From contig OV884011.1 in the NCBI GenBank assembly GCA_930367205.1, positions 122,199,866 to 122,263,865 of the forward strand: a stretch of DNA of 64,000 nt, written 5' to 3'. The translations under genes and the position numbers were made by a program. The notes beneath the pieces were generated by a model that was not told where the DNA came from, made no database searches, and was given only the letters and a program-made list of their open reading frames with translations. The DNA comes from Acanthosoma haemorrhoidale. Taxonomy: Eukaryota > Arthropoda > Insecta > Hemiptera > Acanthosomatidae. Position 1 is the first letter of the stretch; each line of letters starts with the position of its first letter. Positions 50,519 to 61,067 of the stretch are shown one piece after another.

Positions 50519-50776
50519 CTAATCTCTTTCTGTAACAATTAAATGTAATGCTAAATTATTAATAATAAGCATTTCTGTTTCAGGATCTGTAACATTATCC
50601 AATATAAAATATAAAACTGGATTACAAATTGGTTGAAGTGCTTGTAACTTTCCCGTAGCTGTCATCATCATCTCCATCGTGTCTTTTCCCGAATGTTCTA
50701 GCGTGCGTGACATGCACAGACTTGGTGGACGGACTAAAGTGTTTCGTGGACGTCGGAATGCTCGAATATTAGTCAT
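50519..50776 (-). CDS. Hypothetical 85-residue ORF or exon, unrecognised
   Basis: A minus-strand open frame with balanced codon use and a GC content above its surroundings. It reads MTNIRAFRRPRNTLVRP at the start and NPVLYFILDNVTDPETEMLI near the end, then a TAG stop. The C-terminal pattern loosely resembles tails of MADF-type or transposon-derived regulators, but I cannot name a family. It could be a last exon, a domesticated or dead transposon piece, or chance. It starts 50 bp beyond the piggyBac end. Confidence 0.3.
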   Translation of the reverse strand: MTNIRAFRRPRNTLVRPPSLCMSRTLEHSGKDTMEMMMTATGKLQALQPICNPVLYFILDNVTDPETEMLIINNLALHLIVTERD

Positions 50777-51060
50777 AGAGGAACCACAGTACTACGAGAT
50801 GGCTTTTCTTCAAATACCACATTCTGCTCTGCCTGAGAAGAATAGTAAAGACCCGCCTTGTGGACATTAAATAGTATTCTGTGTGAAAAATTGTTCGTTG
50901 TTCTCAGGACTTTTTATTATTCATCATTAGTGTATTAATTAATATTTTAAAAGGAATTTTATTTCTTCAAGCAAAGAAAATAATTTAAAAAAAATAAACA
51001 TAACCTGCAAGTTATTTTCCCCAACAGAGGTGGTTTGGGGGGATATGCTAATATATAATT

Positions 51061-54000
51061 ATGGATATGCTGTTGATTTCTGATGAAGGAAGTATTGATG
51101 CTTGGAATCAGATCGACAGAATGGGTGCTAAAAGGAAGCAATGGGCTCAAGATGGCAGCAACAATAAAGTGAAAAAATTAAATGGTAAATATAGTATTTA
51201 TTTAGATTAAATTTCTTTATATTACTGGTCTGATTTCAGCTTATTAATTTTTAAGTACAGTAATGAAATACACATAAGTACAAGTAAGAAGGATTATAGA
51301 AAATTTGGTTGTATAAGCTGTTTTCATTAATATTTTAATTGAAATAACCTGGTTTATGTCCTAAAGTAATCAAAGAAAATAATTAAAGAAAAGGGAAGAT
51401 AAAATACTTTTCTTTAATAAAATGGTTAAACCACATTTTTAGCAACATTATAATAATAATAATAATAAGTTTACTAGTCCTTAACTGTTTTAAACATAAT
51501 CACAAAATCTTAGAATAAAAAAACATTCAATACCTTCCATAAGAAATTGTCCACACTCCATCTTCCTATATAAACAGTTTATTTATTTATTTTTTTAAGT
51601 GATCACATTTTTAGACAACTGTTTACTAATAATAATAGATTGAAGGTACAAATTTGAAGCTATTTACTTTAACAAAACTCAGTAATTTTATCGCCAATTA
51701 AATCAGAAATCATATCACTTGTATTGTTAAATATAGGAGCTCCAATTAACCCGTGGGACCAAGTGGAGGAGTTGACTGTCGATTTAGATAGCACGTGCAG
51801 TCTTTCAGGTCTCAATGTCGATCTTGGCTCCTCTACATTTTCAAACAGGTAATTTTTTGAAATTATATATTTAATTTTAAAACAAATTAATTGCATTTTA
51901 GCCTTTTTTAATTCAAAAGTAGCTAATAAATAGCCAAAAAAAGTTCATTAGTAAAAAGTCAAATTTCCCATTGGGAGAGAACATCTGTTGTGATAGATAG
52001 TTTGTCTGTTTAATTGAGTACTGCGAATAAAGTACAGAACTTTCATATAAAAACAGTGGTCAAAATCATATGATCTCATTGCCATTTAATATAAAAAGAG
52101 CAGATTAAACTTGCTGATGTAGATCAATATATGCTAGGAGATGTCTCAGTGTTCACTTATGATAACTAATATTGAAATTTTAAATTATCCTTGGTGTTAT
52201 TGTAGGTAGGACTTAGAAGTTGTTACAATCGTACTTTTTCTGATCTCGACTAAAATTTGAACTAATTCACCTCTATCAATGAATCAGCCTGTTATATTTC
52301 GTCATAGATTTAGTTTGTTTGTTTTTTTAAGGGTAATAGGTTTCTTTTATTTTTATTATATTATGTATATTTACTAATTTAAGGATATTTATATAAAAGT
52401 GAATGCTAAATTGTTTCAATGATTGAAATATCATGTGCTAGATGTGTCAAATTTCTATATTATTGTTGATCCTTTTTTATTAATTCCTGTCATAATTGAT
52501 ATTATTCTTTGTGAATCTTTTTTTATCATGGTTGTGAACATTCAAAAATCATATATAACTATCAATTACTGCATCGGTACTTATGGCCTCTATAAATTCA
52601 TGTATTTCATATGATGAATAAATTAACTGCATTGTGAGCTTTTTCTTATTCGCAAATCCTATTTAATTGTTTTTTGATCTTTCTAGTGATGCTCTGCTCG
52701 CTTTACCTTCACTGTCAGCTTTTAAACAGGAGCTTCTTTCACCATTTAGCAATAATGAAACGTATGTACTCTTTTTTATGTATTTATTTTATTTATTGTT
52801 ATAGAAGTGAAAAAAAATTTCATAACAAAAACAAGGCATTAGGGTTATACTTAATTATTTGTGTGGCTCTACAATTTGTCATCGAATTACGGCCTCTAAT
52901 ATTACCCTCTATCAGGTCTCCCTATTCTCAGCAGCCCCTCTCCATATTATATATGAAAAGAAAAATTTGATGTCTCTAACACATGATTTTTCTAAATGTA
53001 CTGAGTAATTATTTGAAGAAGCTGTTTGTAAGAAAGAAAAGATGGATATTATAATTTTTGTAGCCTTCTGAATAATTGGAAAAAGAAACTATTTTGTTTT
53101 AATAAATCTATCTTTTATGAAATTTATCAGATAACGAATGTATTGTTATTATTATGCTAATGTGACATTTATAGCTATTATATATTTATACCTTGCATCA
53201 AACAACTATTCTTTTATACCATCATGTACATTTATTCAACTTATTCAAGTATTTTTGCTAATGAACCCTGATTATCCATAAATATTTCTGCTTTTTTATG
53301 TTGTGAAACGGGTCTTAATTTTCTCATGAATATGTCATCATTCGGTATTTTTTCTTTAAATAGATTCTTTTTTTAGACTTTCCCATCATTATAATCAACA
53401 ATTCACTATAGTTAATTGTCATGGGGTTTACTTTAATTAATTGAAAAGAGAGACTACTTTCAAATAAGTACTGGCCAATTGTCTTTCACCTATATGTTAT
53501 GTAACAGTAATAAGTACTAAAATGATTAAAGCCATCTGCAATTTTAGAGGTTCACTACACCTCTAAGTAAGCTGATTATGTTTTGGTTTAATAACCAAAA
53601 TGATGGTTGTTCATTCCAGATCATATGATCTAGATAGTTGCATTGAGAAATTGTCATGGAACATTTTGATCAAAGTATTTTCATATGTTATGATGTTTAA
53701 GATACTTTCATAATGATGTATGGGTTATAAATACAAACACGAATAATGTGAGTTTCATATTGCTCTGATTGTTGCACATGCCTTATACTAAATTGGGTGA
53801 ACAGTACATGACCTAAATTACTTATCAATAATAAATATTGCCTGGTATCAATGAAAGGCATGGAAAGTATTTCTTTATTTTCTTAAATCTCATAGAACAG
53901 TATTAGTAGTACCTAAATTATCTGAATAGAATTAATAATAGTATACAGAAAAACAATTTTTATTCATGAGCATTTTCGCAAGTTCTAACTTCTTACATCT

Positions 54001-57000
54001 TCAGAAATCTGAGTAGCATACCAATCTGTGGGCGGACAGATATTTATTTTTATCAACTTGTAACCTGCAACCAGTATCCTAATAACAAAAAGAATTAATT
54101 TTTGTTTGCACTGCACAAAAATAAATTGAGCAATGGCCATTTTAAAAGAATTTAAATAAAAGTAAATTTTTCTGGTGTCTACCTGTATAATTGGAGGTCT
54201 AATTTAACGTACAAGCTCATGCTACCTACCATTTTCAGTGTCTAGCTAAAAAATAGCATAGCATCTTAAAATATTCATTATTAGTCTAATGAACGTCAAA
54301 ATTTAAATGTTGTTTTACAGACGTCATTTTATTTTTTTGCAGCAATGCGGAATCTGGGGAAATTGCTTCTCCTCCCAGATCAAAGCTCAAGCCAACTTTT
54401 ACACCTGGTAAGTAATTTTATTGAAAGCAACACATTTAGAAATGTCTTATTCCTTTGTTGACAACAGTTTTAGTTGATTATACATGGAAAGAACTTTGGT
54501 TTTCTATTTGATAAAATCTTTGTGGCTATAGCTATTGTAATTCACAACTGGAAACTTAGAATATGCCATTTGCTGAAAGTAAATTTATAGTGAATATGGC
54601 AATGAAACTAATAGAAAGAGCTTAAAAGAGTAAGAATTCGAGATTACTTAATGGTATATTGATAACATATTATAAAGAAATTAGATAGAAGAGACTTGGC
54701 CAGAAGAAACTTCAAGCCAAGTAATTTTCCTAAACCCAAATATTTATTAATGGTATATTTTTATTAATGGAAGAAATGGTTTGTCTACCCAAAAATTATT
54801 GATTACTGTATACTGAGCGCTTATCATATAGGTGTCATTCTAAAAGCTAAGGAGTGCTCTCACCTAGACGAAGGGTGGCTGGAGAGTCTAGGTGACAGTT
54901 CTCCTTAATGTTTGAGAATGACATGTATATGTTAAAGCGCTCAGGATAATAAAAACTAAAAGTTATCAATAATTTTTGGGTAGACCAGCTTTCAAAAATG
55001 CTGCTATCATAAGACATATCTCAAATTATTTAACTTTATTTCAGCTGGAGCTTCTTTTTGAAAAATTATACTTTTATCTAAGTAGTATAAAATAATTTTA
55101 AAGATTAATTAACTATAGAATTAAGGATAAAAGAATTTCCAAATTTCAAGCAACTTAATTTAATTAAAAAAAAATTTTAAAATAATTTATTTCACCAAAA
55201 ATAAGTATGTGGTTAAAGTTGTAACAAAACTTATAAACATGCATGGAAAATGGAGCATTTCAGAAATGGTTGATAAGGTTTTCTCTTTTAATTTCATAAC
55301 TAAAATCAAAGACATGAATATCCATACCTGAGATGAGCTTTGGACTTAGTGCTCAGCTACAGTTAACGCATTAAAACAAATAACTTGCAAAAAAAAACAT
55401 TAATTTCATACTTGAGTGACATCACGAGAACAGCCAGTATTAGAAAAATATAAACAATCAAAGATGTAGGACATTTAATATCCTAAAATGCACTTTATTT
55501 TAAGTATACAACTTACCATTCTTGACAATGGTAACTTAGCCTTGGTAATGTAGCCATTTAAAGGGAAAGAAGTAAGTTTTTCCGAGAAAAAACTTATTGG
55601 CTGACATCTTAATGACAGTTGTTCAATTGTCATTGTTCTAAGCCTATTTATTTATTTTAGTAATTATCGTTATTAGTCTTTCAATATTAATATTAAACTA
55701 ATGATGTATGTTTACTTCATTCAATCCACAATATAACATCTCGGCTGAGTATTCATGATAAGAAACTATGGTTTTTAGAGTACCTACTATATTCTTTAGA
55801 GCTATAGTTGAATGTCTTCATAAACAAACTATACTTAAATGTATATTTTTCATTACATATCTGAGTAAAAATTAGTATTAATATAATATAAAAAAATTAT
55901 ATAATTAAAATTTATTAAGGACTCTACAAATACTAAATGATTCATTCTAATTATAGATTAATGATAGACTGATTTGATGTTTTAGATTATGTTTTATTGA
56001 ATATAGCTGAATACTGAAACTACATATTATGGTGCATTAATCCTCTAAAAAACAGTTAAAAAAATGTAATGCCAAAAAAAAATATTGATATTGTGACATT
56101 CTCTGTTCCTTTATTGCAGTGGATTGAATAATATACTCTTGTTCTTTCTTCCCCATAATGGTTCAACCAAGAAAAAAAGTTTCTTATTAATTGTCTGTTT
56201 AGTGCTTTTATGAAGCTTTATGTTAACAAATGCTAATAATCAAAATTTTCAACAGGAAGGAACATTGACTACAACACCCAAAGCAGTCCCCCTGCTCATA
56301 ATATTGACAAAAATCTCAACACAGTTGAGAATAATGTGGTTACTTCAGCACCAGCCACTTCGACAGTACAAGTTACCCCAGAGGAATCCAGAGGACCCTT
56401 CGCTCTTGAATCTTCATCCATAAACACTGAGTAAGTTTATTTTGTAATACTTCTAGCTGTGGGCTCAGTAAAGGCAAAAATCATAATTCAAAATTATTCT
56501 CCTACTTACTCGAATAATGATAGTTCGGCCAAAAAATGTTTAACCATAAGTTATTACATTATGCTCTTACTATGACACAAAACTAGCCCAAAAGTATCTC
56601 TCAATGACATTACCATCCTTATGACTGACAAAGTATGGTTGGGGTGCAAGTAAAAAATTATTACTAACCACATCCCATGCAATGATCAGATCGAAACTGG
56701 ACTATGGTTCAGTGGTATACCAACCAACTAAGAAAAAGCTCTTAAAAGCCCTAGATACTGTTCAAAAGTCAGGGCTCAGGAAAAGTCTAGGAGCTCTATA
56801 GCTAGCGTCCTTATTAAGGCTGGTGATTTACCATTAGAGATAAGAAGAAAGTATCTCTAAAATATGCATAAAAAATAGCATCTATACCTTTCTATTCAAA
56901 TTTTGATGCAGTTTTTCCAAACAAACTCAGTTTGTACAAGAAATCCTTGTAATGCCCTTTTCACTAATAGAATTCTGTATGGAACTCAAGTTCAAAATTT

Positions 57001-60000
57001 TAGTAAATAATCTCCTTTTATGCAATAAATCACCATAATCGTGGAGCAAAATTCCAAAAGTTCAAAAATGTAATAAAACGGCTATTGTACGAACCACTTA
57101 CTATTAACTGTTTTATTACAAATACTCTTCAATGACATCTCCACCCGGATACAATTACACAGAAAACTCAAAAAGCCAAAAATGTTGTTATTGTGTAATA
57201 ATCGAGGTGAACATACCAAATATAAACTACCAGAAACCAATAGTATCTTCACGGCTAAAGAGCTTTCAAATGGTATAAAGGACATAACATCCCATAAACC
57301 TAGACCTATACAAAACCAACCAAAATATCTTAACGAGAGGAGGTAAAATCCTGGTGTGTTCTCTTCTATCTTATACAGGATCACATGGTAACGAGTTAGT
57401 CAATCCGGAGCACGGAAAATTGCTTCTGACTTGAAATTTGATGTTTTATTAATTTTTTTCATCATGAACTAAATTGTATTTTTGAAATGTACGCGATTAT
57501 AATAAAAGACATAAACATTGAAGAAGCAATTTGGAGAGATATTTATTCAAATTCTTAAATATCTATTAAATAATTGTGAAAATATTACTTTCCGTTTTTG
57601 ATGAAAAATACTTAATTTTTGGTTAAATAATCTCGTATATTTTTGATAAGAATGTCTTAGTTATTATTTTTGCAATTTTGTTTTAGGACTTTAAATCTTA
57701 ATCCTTTTAGTTCCCCGGGAAAGAATTGTACCTAAGTGATGAATACCGTCCCAATTTGATGTAATTTAGTTAGGTTTCAGAAAAAAAGGTAATAAAAAAA
57801 TGTTTAGAATGATATTGATATAATTCTAAAACGAAGATATATTATGAAATAAAGGAAGAATAAATAAATTCCAATTGTATTTTAATTTTTATTGAAAATC
57901 ATACTAATAACATTTATTCAAAATCATTAAGAAAAATTTTAAAAATCAGTTTCTTTTACCTGGTATTCATAAATAAGAAGAATCATCATTTGGTCTTAGT
58001 TTGTTGTAGAACGCATTGTGTAAAGGATAAATACTGCATTTTCCAGTTTTTCAACAAAAGGGCTAATATCAAAACAAAAACTTTTCAAGTAAAGTATAAC
58101 GCCACTGAAATAACATTCTAATATTATCATAAATATTTCTGGTTACCAAACAATTGAAATTGTGTATTATTTACTTTCACTCACATAAATAAGTTTCTGT
58201 GATGCTTGCTAATACACACAGAGTGTAATCCTTTATTCCAAATTGTATGATCTGTTCACTATTTATTTTGGTGAACCATGCAAACATTCTCCCTTTTTCC
58301 AAAATGTTTTCTCATTCATGGGACTGTTGAATTTCTGGACTTTTTTTGTTGTATTGTTCTATTTTACTTATAAATTCCAATTGAGTTGTAATGTTGCTTT
58401 CAGTATTCATTTATCACAAGATGTTTGCATTCAGTTCCATTCCTGAAAATTTCGAAAAAACTAATTTTTCCCCAAATTTGAGAGAATTTCTTGCCTAAAA
58501 AAAGTTAAGTGTCTATCTAATATGTGATTACAGTTTCAAGCCCATGTTGAATTTCTAACTTATCACTAATTAGCATAGTCTCAATATCATTCATCACAGA
58601 ATATAACAAAAAGCTACACCCGTAAACAATTTTTAGGGCTTCTGAAAAGTAATTCAGCCATTTATGTTTTAAAAATTTATTTTAAAACAGAGTTCTGTCA
58701 TAATACGATTACCGAGTATGGGCCAACAATACAAAAAATATACACAACAATATATCGCCATTGGCTCTTTTCGCAAGTGCTGCTAACTGAGATAATTGTT
58801 GTTAGACACTATAAGCTTATGAAATGTGACTTGAAAAATATTCATTTAGCGGATCAGGAACAACCTCTTGCTTGTTTAATTTTTTTTTTATACTTCTTGT
58901 TATTATATTTTAACCAACATGTAATCAGCAAATTTTTAGACATTATGAGATACATCTTTAAAATTTCGGATCGATTGGATCATTTTTAAAGACAGATGAA
59001 TGATGATCGCTCAAACTTGTTTGGAAGTTGTCTCTCTTTCAGGCTTGCCAATTACAATAGCATATTTAATTATGTCCTTCATTATGTTGGCTTTCATAAT
59101 TAATTTATTATGCTATTATTGCAATGAATTATTATTAACATGAGATTTCATTTTTTGTTTTAGATTTCAATATGTCCTTGCTGCACCTACCTCAATTGCC
59201 ACAAAAGTTGGCGATGAAACGTTGACCTATTTGAATCAAGGGCAACCTTATGAAATTAAATTAAAAAAACTCGGAGACCTTTCTGAATATCGGGGGAAAA
59301 TTTTAAAAGTAAGTTTGTACATTGATTTATTAATAAAATATATCTTATGAAATTAGAAGATAGCAAATAGAATCAAGTAAAAATTAACTAACAATCTTGT
59401 AGTATTTTAATCAAACCCAAGCCGATACTGTGGGGTGATGTTTATGCCATTGGTTGTAATGAGACCCTTTCATTGTTAACCCATGTGTTGGTATGAAAAA
59501 TTAGGAAGAACAAATCATAAGAAATTTAAAAAAGGACTATTTAGTTCCAAGAACGGACAACTGGAAACAGGATTAAATAAAGATTTATTACTGACTTTCC
59601 AAACATCTGAAGATGCTTTCCATAATCTATGATGGTCATAAATTTCCAATGAAATATAAACAAAATGTTGAGGGACAATTTGTCTGAAGTAACATAAAAT
59701 CTTGTGGCTCTAATTCCTGTTGGTTAAAAAAACTAAACATTTACTAATTGATACTTGCTTAACTTGTTCATTTTGTACTAATAACTTTTCTTTTTTTTTT
59801 ATATATATTAGAGTGTTATACGCCTAAGTTTTCATGAAAGACGTTTGCAATATATGGAACGCGAACAGATGGCAGCTTGGGAAGCAAGTCACCCTGGTGA
59901 TAGCATTTTGGAAGTTGATCTCCCACTCTCTTATGGAATATTTGATATTCAACAAGATCATAATCATCTAAATGCTGTTGAATTTCTCTGGGATCCTACA

Positions 60001-61067
60001 AAAGAAGGTGGAGTTTATGTGAAGGCAAGATATATTTTAATAATTGCTAGTTGTGGTTTGTATTTCCACTGGTTTTAAGAGTATAATATTAAAAAAAATC
60101 ATTTTGTTGAAAGAAAACGTACCTTCTACAGGTCAATTGTATTAGTACAGAGTTCACGCCAAAAAAGCATGGTGGTGAAAAAGGCGTTCCTTTCCGAATT
60201 CAAGTTGAAACATATTTGCATGATGATAGTATCATCAGACGACTTCATGCAGCTTCATGCCAAGTCAAAGTTTTCAAGGTATAGAAATTACAAAATAGTA
60301 ATAACCTACATTAATTTATAGCGAAGTGGATATATTTTTAAAAACTAATTTGTTTGCATTTCAGTTGAAGGGTGCAGATCGTAAACATAAACAGGATAGA
60401 GAAAAAATCCAGAAGCGCCCTATTATAGAACAAGAAAAATATCAATGTTCCTATGAAGTTACTGTTTTGACTGATGTAAGTATTTGGTTCAAGTCTTAAT
60501 ATTACGATCATTACATGAATATTAATTAATGTTGGTGAGCTCTGACTTCCTCATATTATTATTATTAATATTATCCACTAGTGCCTTTGTTGTTTCTGGA
60601 AACTCACTATACATTCATTTTTTTTATTTTTTGAAAGGACATCTTAATAAACATTCAGGTTTCAAACTTATTCCCCCAACATGACAGTTGGGCACTCATT
60701 TTCAATAAATGAAACAAAAAAAGGCCAAGGTGACTGATCCTTTGAATATCCTATATACTTATTTGTATTTCCTGGTTCAGTCCAAAAAGAATATTCTAAA
60801 AGGTAGATGCTTCTTGTAGCTGACTAGGAACAATGAGTAATTAAAGTTGCTGGTTTGTTCTGTTTTAAAAGTGCATGTTTCTCCATACTTAATTTCAAGT
60901 GGTACCAGTAATTATGTAAATTTTTATCTTTTGGGCTGATATTCATTCGACCATACAATTTATAGCCATTAAGATTTTTACTGTTCTTTGTTTTAGATAC
61001 CTGTCACAAGTGATTTTGACTGCAATCCACCAATATCTGTTCTTCCACAGATTATCAGCTCTGATAC
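51061..61067 (+). CDS. CP2/LSF-family transcription factor (TFCP2/gemini), 5' ten exons
   Basis: Ten exons join in frame: 51061-51184, 51737-51848, 52687-52761, 54343-54407, 56256-56430, 59164-59308, 59812-60024, 60132-60278, 60365-60475 and 60997-61067. They code for 412 residues, and the gene continues beyond the window. Residues 1-184 are low-complexity, with an [16 protein letters not shown] motif (80-98) like the LALPIFKQEE of human TFCP2. From 185 runs the CP2 DNA-binding domain: [69 protein letters not shown] and [19 protein letters not shown]. Wording such as HGGEKGVPF and KGADRK places it in the LSF/TFCP2 branch, not grainyhead. The family are sequence-specific nuclear regulators; the C-terminal SAM domain is not in the window. 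The seventh intron uses a GC donor (gtgaag|gcaaga). A 5' UTR exon may begin at 51028 (caacag|agg). Start ATG is the first in frame. Confidence 0.95.
54783..54985. mobile_element. 203-bp hairpin MITE
   Basis: The ends are exact inverted repeats: gtctacccaaaaattattga at the left and tcaataatttttgggtagac at the right. Further complementary blocks lie inside, in order: gagcgctt with aagcgctc, taaggagtgctctcacctag with ctaggtgacagttctcctta. So nearly the whole element folds into one stem. It has no coding capacity. It is in the TFCP2 intron between exons 54343-54407 and 56256-56430. No flanking duplication was certain. Confidence 0.85.
56690..57400 (+). pseudogene. Jockey-like LINE C-terminal fragment
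   Basis: [20 protein letters not shown] and [17 protein letters not shown] match the SKLDYGs.vY...LK.LD.VQN.gLR...GA block downstream of the LINE reverse transcriptase. Stops and shifts follow, and an MTSPPGYNY piece near 57130 recalls the PPW region. It is inserted in the fifth TFCP2 intron, same strand. Confidence 0.8.
57401..59163. other. TFCP2 intron, no feature recognised
   Basis: The rest of the large intron before exon 59164-59308. It is AT-rich; open frames at 58243-58446 and 58777-58989 show no motif. Confidence 0.5.

Noticed and set aside
50679..50870. Plus-strand ORF overlapping the unrecognised minus-strand ORF
   Set aside because: Shadow of the better-looking minus-strand frame, with no motif.
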